Source of the DNA: an uncultured Oscillospiraceae bacterium | Lineage (GTDB): Bacteria; Bacillota; Clostridia; Oscillospirales; Acutalibacteraceae | Assembly: GCA_900542375.1 (NCBI GenBank) | Contig: UQNI01000018.1 | Location: forward strand, 1 to 27,880 | Length of the DNA stretch: 27,880 nt | Direction of reading: 5' to 3' | In this document: one piece after another, positions 1-7,742 of the stretch | Layout of the letters: the number at the start of each line of letters is the position of its first letter | Numbering within the stretch: the first letter of the stretch is position 1 | The notes under the pieces: model-generated | The model's database searches: none | What the model was told of the DNA's origin: nothing | Seen by the model: only the letters and a program-made list of their open reading frames with translations | Translations under genes and position numbers: made by a program

Positions 1-1
1 C

Positions 2-1657
2 TGTGTTTGTCACGTTGAGAGAATATCCTCCATGAATGTTGCAGCCTATTGTCTTTGCCAGTGCAACGCTGTTTACAGTACCTGCCCAAACGTGGGAAAT
101 ATCCCATTTTAGGAACTGTTCCAGTTTGGAAGCAATGGTACGTTCGGTTCCGAACATACCGCGCGGCATAGTAACTGCCAGCGGTAAACCACGGTTTTGC
201 AATTCTTTAACAATGTGTTCTTTGGTATTGATTGGGATATAAATCATTTGACAAACATTTGCGCAGTCAGGAATATCGTCTGCGCTATGCAATCTGGTGA
301 ATACAGCCCGCAAAGGAAGTGGCTCAGTACTTTGCCGTAAGGTGTTTGCAGGGAAGGAGACAGGATGAAACGGAATGACTGGCGCCTGTCCTCTCTGTTT
401 GAGTAATTGTTCCAACGCCTCTCTGCGGAGTTGATTCAGCAAAGAAACGGGAATGGACAAATCAGGTTCGATAGAGCAAGTGACGTTTGTGCAATAAAAG
501 GGGGTTCCCCCTGTCTTTTTTAATTGTTCCAAACAGCGCGCTTCGTCTATTGGGCGATGAATGGCTTGTTGCGGAATGTCTCCTTCTACTGTAACAGTAT
601 GTTGCTCATGGTCGGAAACCGTTACGGTAACAGGGATATCTCTTTTTATAACAAGAGAGTACCTAATAGGGATTGATTGCCGTTCTTTTTGATAATAACT
701 GTGCAGCTGCTGAAATACCGTGTTGGTAGCACTGGTAACATCTTCTTTGGTACGGATGCCAAACATATCACGGCCTAATGTTCCATCGGGATATCCTGTT
801 GTAAATCCGGAACGAGAAAATACTGCTTCCAGATTTTCGGTTAGATTTTGCGGAATCTCTTGTTGGTCTAAGGCAAAACGGCAAGCAGCTGTTGCTGCCG
901 CTACATACTCGGGGCGTTTCATGCGCCCTTCAATTTTAAAGGAGGTAACGCCGGCATCGGCAAGCTCTCCTATCCGTTCAATCATAGATAAATCTTTTAA
1001 GCTCAGGTCGTAGCCTGTTCCGCCTTTTGCGGAAAAAGGCAGACGGCAGGTTTGTGCACATTGACCTCTGTTGCCGCTGCGGGAACCGAGCAAAGAGCTA
1101 AAGTAGCATTGACCCGAAACAGACATACACAATGCGCCGTGTACAAAATGCTCGATTTCAACATGTGCAAAACCACCGTCTTTTAATGCCCGGGAAATTT
1201 CTTTGATTTCTTTTAAAGATAATTCGCGGGCCAGTACAACCCGTGAGACACCTTGTTCCGCCAGCAGTTTTGCGCCTTCCGGAGTATGCACGGACATTTG
1301 TGTGGAAGCATGAATTTGCAGTGTCGGCGCAGCTTGGCGCAAAAGATGAAGCAAACCGGTATCCTGTACAATAACGGCATCGACAGGAAGCGTACAGGCA
1401 AAGGCAACAAAATCCAGCGCCGGCTCAATCTCATGATTCAATAAGATTGTATTTACTGCCAAATGCACCTTTACGCCACGGGCATGGCAATATGCAACTG
1501 CTTGTTTCAGCGTATCATGGTCAAAATTTTGCGCGTTGGCACGGGCACTGAACAGACTGCCGCCTAAATATACAGCATCGGCGCCGCTTCGCACGGCAGC
1601 TTCCAAAGCTTCCCATGAACCCGCAGGAGATAACAGTTCCAATTTCGGTTGTTTCAT
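2..1657 (-). CDS. U32 family peptidase / RlhA-like protein, C-terminus cut off by window edge
   Basis: I translated this frame directly; it stays open to the left edge, giving 552 residues of an incomplete protein. It starts at ATG 1657, preceded by an AAAGGA site. The N-terminal half is a U32 barrel: it opens KQPKLELLSPAGS and carries the U32 signature near residues 166-184 (EHFVHGALC, then GQC). A further Cys pair lies in RGQCAQTCRLPF and the EGRMK motif follows. After about residue 370 comes a region like the DUF3656 extension of long U32 proteins. E. coli RlhA (YdcP), about 650 residues, has this architecture and is needed for 5-hydroxycytidine at 23S rRNA position 2501; other U32 proteins are called collagenase-like proteases. 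RNA modification is therefore as likely as proteolysis. It lies downstream of zapA on the same strand with a hairpin between them. The family is secure, the exact role is not. Confidence 0.88.
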   Translation of the reverse strand, partial: MKQPKLELLSPAGSWEALEAAVRSGADAVYLGGSLFSARANAQNFDHDTLKQAVAYCHARGVKVHLAVNTILLNHEIEPALDFVAFACTLPVDAVIVQDTGLLHLLRQAAPTLQIHASTQMSVHTPEGAKLLAEQGVSRVVLARELSLKEIKEISRALKDGGFAHVEIEHFVHGALCMSVSGQCYFSSLLGSRSGNRGQCAQTCRLPFSAKGGTGYDLSLKDLSMIERIGELADAGVTSFKIEGRMKRPEYVAAATAACRFALDQQEIPQNLTENLEAVFSRSGFTTGYPDGTLGRDMFGIRTKEDVTSATNTVFQQLHSYYQKERQSIPIRYSLVIKRDIPVTVTVSDHEQHTVTVEGDIPQQAIHRPIDEARCLEQLKKTGGTPFYCTNVTCSIEPDLSIPVSLLNQLRREALEQLLKQRGQAPVIPFHPVSFPANTLRQSTEPLPLRAVFTRLHSADDIPDCANVCQMIYIPINTKEHIVKELQNRGLPLAVTMPRGMFGTERTIASKLEQFLKWDISHVWAGTVNSVALAKTIGCNIHGGYSLNVTNT

Positions 1658-1694
1658 GTAAGTATCCTTTCGATGAATGGTTTTCAGTGTGATT

Positions 1695-1723
1695 GAAAAA
1701 TACACTCCCCGAATCAGGGAGTG
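1695..1723 (-). terminator. Intrinsic terminator between zapA and the U32 gene
   Basis: A 7-bp GC-rich stem pairs 1703-1709 with 1717-1723 around a 7-nt loop. On the minus strand it is followed by TATTTTTC. It lies downstream of the zapA stop and about 40 bp before the U32 start, so it would end or attenuate zapA transcription. Confidence 0.7.
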
Positions 1724-1752
1724 CATGTGTTCATTGTGCCGCTATGTATGGA

Positions 1753-2616
1753 TTATTGTTTCTCAAAATAGCCAATAAACGTATCGTCAGACGGCAGCTC
1801 AGGTTCAATGGGTGATTTTGGACGTGTGTAACTTCCTGTTAATAAGTCCGGAACAGGGTGTTCTGCACGCTGAACAGGGGAATATGGGGGTATATGGCGC
1901 GGCCCTTCTTTTTCTGCTGCCTTTTGCGCCATTTTTTGCTGTTTTTTCTGGTGGCGGCTTTGTTTACTGTGTTTTGTTTGAGGTTTGTTCACAGCAGAAG
2001 GCACACCTTCCAGAGGATTATCTACAATTTGGTCTATTTCTTCTGTGTCAATAGAATTACGGAGCTCTTCCAATGTGTGTGCATCTTCTACGGAGGCAGG
2101 TGCAGGAGTTTCATTTGTTTCCTGCTCCTGTGTCTCTTCCGATGTATTTGAAGCGTCCTCAGAAGTATTATTCACATCATGAGAACTGTTTATATTTTGA
2201 CCCAGTGAAAGATTTTGATTGGCTGCATCCAGTGCGTTTGTAAATCCCGGCATTTTTTCCAAATCTTTGTCTTCTGTTAAAAATGCATGCAATACCTGAA
2301 GTTCAGAGCGCAATTGCTCTGCTTCGGTTTGTGCTGTTTCTGCGGCTTGTTTTAAACGTTCATATTCGTTTGCTCTGTTTTTATCAAGTGTTTTTAATTC
2401 TGCTAATTCAGCTTTTGCCTTGGCAGATTCGTCACAATAAGTCATGGCAGTGATAATGGCGGCCATAGAAAGAGAGATACGGTCGTTTTTCTTTAAAACG
2501 GCAGAAATGGCACGGTCAATTTCATCGCCGATAGTACGTACATATTCTTCATTGTCGTCACTCGTAATGGTACAATCTATGTCACAAATACGTAATTTTA
2601 CTTTGGTCTTGTCCAT
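1753..2616 (-). CDS. zapA: Cell division protein ZapA family, with long disordered C-terminal tail
   Basis: The start is ATG 2616 (MDKTKVKLRI), because AGGAGG sits six bases upstream; an in-frame ATG seven codons earlier has no such site. The product is 287 residues. Residues 1 to about 75 match ZapA: a short beta-strand segment, then EYVRTIGDEIDRAISAV and a helix with SLSMAAIITAMTYCDE. A charged, Glu/Ala-rich coiled-coil stretch follows to about residue 120. ZapA binds and bundles FtsZ filaments at the division ring. Usual ZapA proteins are about 90-110 residues; here some 170 further residues are polar and probably disordered, rich in Asn/Ser/Thr/Glu and then Lys/Gln (KHSKQSRHQKKQQK), and end in a short PSDDTFIGYFEKQ segment. 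On the minus strand a TATAAT at 2660-2665 may be its -10 box, but the matching -35 is poor. Confidence 0.85.
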   Translation of the reverse strand: MDKTKVKLRICDIDCTITSDDNEEYVRTIGDEIDRAISAVLKKNDRISLSMAAIITAMTYCDESAKAKAELAELKTLDKNRANEYERLKQAAETAQTEAEQLRSELQVLHAFLTEDKDLEKMPGFTNALDAANQNLSLGQNINSSHDVNNTSEDASNTSEETQEQETNETPAPASVEDAHTLEELRNSIDTEEIDQIVDNPLEGVPSAVNKPQTKHSKQSRHQKKQQKMAQKAAEKEGPRHIPPYSPVQRAEHPVPDLLTGSYTRPKSPIEPELPSDDTFIGYFEKQ

Positions 2617-2749
2617 GGAATACCTCCTTATTGCCAAGGCGAAATGAATAATAATTATTATTATAGTATAAAATAGGTTCTTTTAAAAGAGGTTTTCGCG
2701 TATTTTCCGTATTTTTACATGCCGATGGCACATATCATTTCGTTTTAAA

Positions 2750-2782
2750 TGTGAAATTCTTCCGCAGCAGATGAATTTCACA
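2750..2782. repeat. Inverted repeat (10-bp arms) upstream of glgP
   Basis: TGTGAAATTC at 2750-2759 is exactly complementary to 2773-2782 across a 13-nt spacer. No T-run follows on either strand, so it does not look like a terminator. It may be an operator or RNA structure in the zapA-glgP divergent region; no regulator is implied by the sequence. Confidence 0.6.
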
Positions 2783-2812
2783 GATTTTAGAGGTATTGTA
2801 CAAAAAAATATT

Positions 2813-2852
2813 CTTTTTCCATGAAAATGAAAGTTCATCTTTATGGAAAAAG
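2813..2852. repeat. 19-bp hairpin with a 2-nt gap at its centre
   Basis: The arms 2813-2831 and 2834-2852 pair along their whole length with one A-C mismatch and one G-T wobble, about the dyad centre at 2832/2833. The outer ten pairs (CTTTTTCCAT) are perfect. It lies about 75 bp upstream of the glgP -35 box, so it is outside the predicted glgP transcript and more likely a DNA-level site, a remnant of an inverted duplication, or part of an unannotated transcript. Confidence 0.75.
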
Positions 2853-2926
2853 GATACATCTCAAAAGCTGTAAATATGCGGATTTGGTCATTGTTGATAC
2901 ATTTGATTTCAAGCGTTGCATTGTAG

Positions 2927-2955
2927 TTGAAAAACAGCTGGTTTTGGTATATACT
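2927..2955 (+). promoter_or_regulatory. Sigma-A promoter of glgP
   Basis: TTGAAA at 2927-2932 and TATACT at 2950-2955 are separated by exactly 17 nt. Transcription would begin near 2962, giving a leader of about 70 nt before the glgP start codon. Confidence 0.75.
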
Positions 2956-3034
2956 GGACATAAGTATAAAATAGATATTTGTGGCCCAAAATCAAAAAGC
3001 AAAGCTTGTTTTTTATTTAGTTGGAGGGAAAAGC

Positions 3035-5557
3035 ATGAACTATAAACAATCTGTCAAAAAAATTCAGGCGGGTATTGAAGAAAAACTCGCGCATCAATTT
3101 GGCGAAAAAGCGGAAACAGCTTCAGATGTACAATATTATAAAGCGGTTGCTCTTATGGTAAAGGAAATGCTGATGGAGGGTCGCAGTGAGTTTTTAAATC
3201 GTGCGCAGAAATCCAAAAAGATTTATTATCTTTGCATGGAATTTTTAATGGGACGCTCTCTGAAAAATAATCTGTTTAATCTGGGGATAGAGGAAGATTT
3301 CCGTAAAGCCCTAAAAAATATGGGCGTTAACCTAGATAGTATTTATGAGCAAGAGCCTGACGCAGGCCTGGGAAACGGCGGTTTAGGTCGCTTGGCAGCA
3401 TGCTTTTTAGATGGTTTGGCAACAGACGGTTACCCTGCAATGGGATATTCTTTACGCTATGAATACGGTATTTTCCATCAAAAATTGGTAGACGGCTGGC
3501 AGACAGAGCTGCCGGACTTATGGCTTCCCGGCGGAAAAATTTGGATGACGCCTCAACAGGATAAAGCGGTTGAAGTACACTTTGACGGTTATATTGAGGA
3601 ATCTTGGAACAATCAATATCATATGGTGAATCATAAGGATTATAAAAAAGTAATTGCAGTGCCATATGATATGTATGTTGCGGGTATGGATGGGAAAGGT
3701 GTCAGTGTATTGCGCGTTTGGAAAGCCAAATCTGCTGATTTTGATATGCAATTATTCAACGACGGTGATTATCTGCGTGCGATGGAACAAAATGCACTTG
3801 CGGAAGCAATCACAAAGGTACTGTATCCGGGTGATAATCACGAAGAGGGTAAAAGTTTGCGTTTAACCCAACAATATTTCTTGGTTTCTGCTACCATACA
3901 GGATATTATCCGCCGTCATTTGTTTACTTACAGTTCTTTGGATAACTTACCTGAGTTGGCTGCTATTCATTTAAACGATACACACCCTGTTTTAGCGGTT
4001 CCCGAAATGATGCGCATTATGTTGGATGAATGCGGTTACGGCTGGGATGCGGCGTGGAATATTGTAACCCGCACCATTGCTTACACCAACCATACGGTTA
4101 TGGCGGAAGCGTTGGAGTGTTGGGGTATCGAGTTGTTTAAAAGAAGACTGCCTCGCATTTATCAAATTATAGAGGAAATTAATCGTCGCTTCTGTGCTCA
4201 GATGCATGAAAAAGGAATAGACGGCTATCAGGTAGGACGTATGGCTCCACTCAATGACGGATTTGTAAAAATGGCAAATTTGGCAGTGGTGGCAAGCCAT
4301 TCCGTAAACGGTGTTTCTCAATTGCACAGTAATATTTTAAAAGAAACCGTATTTAAAGATTTTTATCAGGTCATGCCGCAAAAGTTTAAAAACGTTACCA
4401 ATGGTATTGCGCATCGACGCTGGCTGAACCAATCCAATCCGGAACTGGCTGCCTTTTTAACCGAGACCATTGGAGACGGATATATCCATGATGCCAATGA
4501 ATTATCTAAATTCTTAGCATATAAAGATGACAAAGTAACTCTTGAAAAATTAGAAACTATTAAATATCATAACAAACAACGTTTGGCCGAGTATATCAAA
4601 AAAAGTAACAATGTTGCAGTAAATCCAAACTCTATTTTTGATGTACAGGTCAAACGTATGCACGAGTATAAACGCCAGCATTTAAATGCACTGCATATTT
4701 TGGCTACTTATCAATGGCTGAGAGAAAATCCAAATGCTGACTTTACCCCGCATACGTATATTTTTGGTGCAAAAGCTGCTCCGGGTTACTATTTTGCAAA
4801 ACAAATGATTCGCTTCATTGTGGAACTGGGCGAAGTCATCAACAATGACCCAAGGGTAAACGACAAAATGAAAGTGGTTTATTTAGAGGATTACCGTGTG
4901 ACATTGGCAGAATTGATGATACCTGCAGCGGATATCAGCGAACAAATTTCCTTGGCAGGTACGGAGGCATCCGGTACCGGAAATATGAAGTTTATGATTA
5001 ACGGCGCCATCACATTAGGTACGCTGGATGGAGCGAATGTTGAGATACATGAAACCGTGGGTGATGAGAATATGCTGCTGTTTGGTATGACCACGCCGGA
5101 AGCACAGTCTTTATCCAAAAACGGATATCAGTCCAAACTGTTTTATGACAACAATCCTGTAATTAAACATGCAATTGAAGAAATGCGTTCAGGTTTGAAT
5201 GGATTTGAATTCCATGATATTGCAAATAATTTGATCAATGTAGACCCTTATATGGTATTGGCAGATTTTGATTCCTACAGCAAAGTGCATCAAAAAGCAG
5301 AAAAATTGTATGCCGACCAACAGAAATGGCAGCAAATGGCACTTGTCAATATTGCTGGAGCAGGTCGATTTGCCGCAGACCGAGCCATTCACGAATATGC
5401 ACAAAATATTTGGGGAGCAACTCCGGTTCCGGCTGGAGAACAAAAAACAGCCGGAAAAACAACAGTGACAACAGAAGAACCCGTGAAAAAAACAACTGTA
5501 AAATCAACAACAGCAAAAAGAACGACAAAATCAACAAAAAAAGGTACCAATTCCTAA
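3035..5557 (+). CDS. glgP: Glycogen (alpha-glucan) phosphorylase with a Lys/Thr-rich C-terminal tail
   Basis: The enzyme releases glucose-1-phosphate from the non-reducing ends of glycogen or maltodextrin, using pyridoxal phosphate. ATG 3035 is chosen over the in-frame GTG at 2981 because GGAGGG lies six bases upstream; the product is 840 residues. Family hallmarks are present: EPDAGLGNGGLGRLAACFLD near the N-terminus, LNDTHPVLAVPEMMR, VKRMHEYKRQHLN, and EASGTGNMKFMINGA, whose Lys652 is the expected PLP-binding lysine. The catalytic body ends near residue 795. It is followed by about 45 residues made almost only of Lys, Thr, Ser, Ala and Glu (repeated KTT, KST and KRTTKS), which typical phosphorylases of about 800-815 residues lack. 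It is followed by a terminator and a GH13 glycosidase gene, consistent with glycogen turnover. Confidence 0.96.
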   Translation: MNYKQSVKKIQAGIEEKLAHQFGEKAETASDVQYYKAVALMVKEMLMEGRSEFLNRAQKSKKIYYLCMEFLMGRSLKNNLFNLGIEEDFRKALKNMGVNLDSIYEQEPDAGLGNGGLGRLAACFLDGLATDGYPAMGYSLRYEYGIFHQKLVDGWQTELPDLWLPGGKIWMTPQQDKAVEVHFDGYIEESWNNQYHMVNHKDYKKVIAVPYDMYVAGMDGKGVSVLRVWKAKSADFDMQLFNDGDYLRAMEQNALAEAITKVLYPGDNHEEGKSLRLTQQYFLVSATIQDIIRRHLFTYSSLDNLPELAAIHLNDTHPVLAVPEMMRIMLDECGYGWDAAWNIVTRTIAYTNHTVMAEALECWGIELFKRRLPRIYQIIEEINRRFCAQMHEKGIDGYQVGRMAPLNDGFVKMANLAVVASHSVNGVSQLHSNILKETVFKDFYQVMPQKFKNVTNGIAHRRWLNQSNPELAAFLTETIGDGYIHDANELSKFLAYKDDKVTLEKLETIKYHNKQRLAEYIKKSNNVAVNPNSIFDVQVKRMHEYKRQHLNALHILATYQWLRENPNADFTPHTYIFGAKAAPGYYFAKQMIRFIVELGEVINNDPRVNDKMKVVYLEDYRVTLAELMIPAADISEQISLAGTEASGTGNMKFMINGAITLGTLDGANVEIHETVGDENMLLFGMTTPEAQSLSKNGYQSKLFYDNNPVIKHAIEEMRSGLNGFEFHDIANNLINVDPYMVLADFDSYSKVHQKAEKLYADQQKWQQMALVNIAGAGRFAADRAIHEYAQNIWGATPVPAGEQKTAGKTTVTTEEPVKKTTVKSTTAKRTTKSTKKGTNS

Positions 5558-5576
5558 GTCATAGGAAATATCAAGC

Positions 5577-5615
5577 AAGAGCAGGAAGAGCATAATTTGT
5601 TTCCTGCTCTTTTTT
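5577..5615 (+). terminator. Intrinsic terminator after glgP, running into the next ribosome binding site
   Basis: A 10-bp stem pairs 5578-5587 (AGAGCAGGAA) with 5601-5610 and is followed by a run of T to 5615. The GGAGAG ribosome binding site of the next gene begins at 5616, directly after the T-run, so GH13 expression from the glgP promoter would depend on readthrough. Confidence 0.85.
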
Positions 5616-5627
5616 GGAGAGATGATT

Positions 5628-7499
5628 ATGTTTCATTCCAGAAATCCTATTTACCGCAATCCCACAGGGGCGGTTCAAGCTCATACAAATATCCATTTTA
5701 AATTATTGGTTCCAAGAGAATTCCGATGCAGTGCGGCACGCCTTATGGTTGGGGAAGAATTTACAAAACAGGTAAAAACACTTGGCCTGTTTTGGTGTGG
5801 AATGAATGGGGAGGACCATGAATGGTGGGAATGTGATTTTACACCTGAACAGTCCGGTCTTTATTTCTACCGTTTTGAAATTGATACCTGGAGGGGGACT
5901 CTGGGAATTACAAGCCGCTTTGGCGGTGAAAGCGGTATCGATGAGTTCGGCGCTCCTGAAGGAGAGTGCTGGCAGCTGACAGTGTTTGAATCCCAGTATC
6001 AAATACCGGATTGGCTAAGCGGAGGGATTATGTACCAGATTTTTCCCGACCGTTTTTATCGCTCAGGTACTACAAAGTATAACGTACCCCAGGACCGTTA
6101 TCTGCATCAGCGGTGGGGGTCGCAACCGGAATGGAGGCCCAATCATCAGGGAGAAATCACAAACTCTGATTATTTTGGCGGAGATTTGGAAGGTATCATT
6201 CAAAAATTGGATTATTTACAAAGCTTAGGTATCACTTGTATCTATTTGAATCCTATTTTTGAAGCTCATTCCAATCATCGTTATGATACAGCGGATTATA
6301 CAAAAGTAGACCCGTTGCTTGGCAGCAAAGAGGATTTTAAACGTCTGTGCAAAGAAGCAAATAAAAGAGGGATACACATCATGCTGGATGGTGTGTTTAA
6401 CCATACAGGCAGTGACAGCATTTATTTTAATCGTAAGGGCAGATACCAAACATTAGGTGCTTATCAATCTCAGGAATCTCCTTATTATGATTGGTATCAA
6501 TTTTACCAGTGGCCGGAGCAATACGCCTGTTGGTGGAATTTTGAAACGCTTCCAAACGTGAATGAAGCCAATGAGACGTACAACGCATACATTAATGGAA
6601 CAGACGGAGTAATACAAACATGGCTGAAAGCAGGGGCAGACGGATGGCGGCTGGATGTAGCAGATGAGCTGCCTGATTTATTTTTAGATGATATAACAAA
6701 AGCTGCAAAACAGGTAAAACCAACTTCCATGATACTGGGAGAAGTATGGGAGGATGCTTCCAATAAAATGGCTTACGGACAGCGCAGAAGATACTTACTT
6801 GGTAAGCAATTGGATAGCGTGATGAATTATCCGTTTCGCGAGGCAATCATAGGTTTTTTAACAGGAAAAAATCCTGCAGAAATGATGGAACTGATTATGA
6901 CAGTATTGGAACACTATCCACCCGGTGCGATTCACTTATTAATGAATCATATAGGAACGCACGATACAGAACGCATTTTGACTGTGTTGGGAGGAGAGCC
7001 GTTAAACGGACGAGACAGAGAGTGGCAGAGCAGAACAAAATTGTCGCAGGAGCAGCGCAGTAGAGGATTGGCTTTATTAAAGCTAGCTTCGTTAATGCAA
7101 TACACTTTGCCCGGTATTCCTTGCGTTTACTATGGAGATGAAGCAGGGATGGAGGGATATCGCGATCCGTTTAACAGAGGCTGCTTTCCCTGGGGACATG
7201 AAGATGCAGAGCTGGTGAACTGGTACCGCAGTTTAGGAAAAATACGTCATAGCTGTGAAGTATTAAAGCAAGGAACGTTGGAACCGTATTATGCGGATGA
7301 CGATTGTTTTGTATATGTCCGTTCAGATGAAGCGGTTGGTCAAAAATTATTGGTAGCAGTAAACAGAACAGCACAGCGTAAACAATTGTGTATGGTTCAG
7401 GAATGGGAAACTGCGTCAGCACTTCTTGGAAAGGCTGTTTGGAACGGTACATTAACTTTAGAGCCTTATGGTTATGCGTTACTATTTTCAGGGAAATAA
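5628..7499 (+). CDS. GH13 alpha-glycosidase (neopullulanase/maltogenic amylase-like)
   Basis: A 623-residue alpha-amylase-family enzyme acting on alpha-glucans. I prefer ATG 5628 to ATG 5622 because GGAGA at 5616-5620 is then well spaced. Residues 1 to about 125 are a beta-rich domain like the N-terminal glucan-binding modules of neopullulanase-type enzymes. The barrel starts at GGIMYQIFPDRFYRSG. Conserved regions are visible: DGVFNH (Asp254), GWRLDVADEL with the nucleophile Asp343, GEVWED with the acid/base Glu372, and GTHDTERIL with the third acid Asp446. LPNVNEAN precedes region II, as in the neopullulanase group. No signal peptide is visible, so it is probably cytoplasmic and trims branched dextrins that the upstream phosphorylase cannot finish. 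Exact specificity (alpha-1,4 versus alpha-1,6 hydrolysis, transglycosylation) cannot be read from the sequence. Confidence 0.92.
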   Translation: MFHSRNPIYRNPTGAVQAHTNIHFKLLVPREFRCSAARLMVGEEFTKQVKTLGLFWCGMNGEDHEWWECDFTPEQSGLYFYRFEIDTWRGTLGITSRFGGESGIDEFGAPEGECWQLTVFESQYQIPDWLSGGIMYQIFPDRFYRSGTTKYNVPQDRYLHQRWGSQPEWRPNHQGEITNSDYFGGDLEGIIQKLDYLQSLGITCIYLNPIFEAHSNHRYDTADYTKVDPLLGSKEDFKRLCKEANKRGIHIMLDGVFNHTGSDSIYFNRKGRYQTLGAYQSQESPYYDWYQFYQWPEQYACWWNFETLPNVNEANETYNAYINGTDGVIQTWLKAGADGWRLDVADELPDLFLDDITKAAKQVKPTSMILGEVWEDASNKMAYGQRRRYLLGKQLDSVMNYPFREAIIGFLTGKNPAEMMELIMTVLEHYPPGAIHLLMNHIGTHDTERILTVLGGEPLNGRDREWQSRTKLSQEQRSRGLALLKLASLMQYTLPGIPCVYYGDEAGMEGYRDPFNRGCFPWGHEDAELVNWYRSLGKIRHSCEVLKQGTLEPYYADDDCFVYVRSDEAVGQKLLVAVNRTAQRKQLCMVQEWETASALLGKAVWNGTLTLEPYGYALLFSGK

Positions 7500-7525
7500 A
7501 TTTTAAAATCATATAAATGTGAAAC

Positions 7526-7560
7526 AGGGCGTCTCATTTTGAGGTGTCCTTTTCTTTTTT
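7526..7560 (+). terminator. Intrinsic terminator after the GH13 gene
   Basis: 7526-7536 pairs with 7540-7550 (11 bp including three G-T wobbles) around a TTT loop, followed by the T-rich tract 7551-7560. It separates the glycogen genes from the alcohol dehydrogenase. Confidence 0.75.
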
Positions 7561-7626
7561 GAGATATTCATTATTACGGAAAATATCAAAAAAACAGGAT
7601 AAAGTTTGTGATAAAATAAACCAATT

Positions 7627-7644
7627 TAGTTAAAAATATAACAC
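7627..7644. promoter_or_regulatory. Candidate Rex-type redox operator upstream of adh
   Basis: The 18-mer TAGTTAAAAATATAACAC matches 14 of 18 positions of a Rex-type consensus as I recall it (TTGTTAA, four bases, TTAACAA). It lies about 25 bp upstream of the adh -35 box; a further half-site-like TTGTTAAC follows within ten bases. Rex represses fermentative dehydrogenases in many Firmicutes when NADH is low. No rex gene is in the window, and the region is very AT-rich, so chance similarity is possible. Confidence 0.35.
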
Positions 7645-7668
7645 ATATTGTTAACTTTTTATTTATTA

Positions 7669-7697
7669 TTTACAAAAATATTTTTTTGTTATATGAT
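7669..7697 (+). promoter_or_regulatory. Sigma-A promoter of the alcohol dehydrogenase gene
   Basis: TTTACA at 7669-7674 and TATGAT at 7692-7697 are 17 nt apart. The AAAGGAGG site and ATG 7743 follow, so the leader is about 40 nt. Confidence 0.75.
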
Positions 7698-7742
7698 GTA
7701 CACATCAGTAAAAATGAACCATATATCAAAGGAGGATGAAAC

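Larger units (their letters stand above)
2617..3034. other. Divergent intergenic region between zapA and glgP, with two hairpins
   Basis: About 420 bp without a convincing gene. It holds the zapA ribosome binding site, an AT-rich stretch with a possible zapA -10 (2660-2665, minus), an inverted repeat 2750-2759/2773-2782 (10 bp), a 19-bp near-perfect hairpin at 2813-2852, and the glgP promoter at 2927-2955. Short open frames here lack ribosome binding sites or overlap the glgP start, so I do not call them genes. Confidence 0.7.

Noticed and set aside
2683..3045. Small open frames upstream of glgP (2821-3045 plus; 2683-2961 minus)
   Set aside because: The plus frame starts inside the large hairpin and overlaps the glgP start; the minus frame overlaps it in antisense. 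Neither has a ribosome binding site or a recognisable product.
6930..6990. Apparent loss of the NHD motif in region IV of the GH13 enzyme
   Set aside because: NHIGTHDTERIL still supplies His-Asp before the conserved Thr and Arg, and similar variants are usual in clostridial members of this group, so the active site looks intact.
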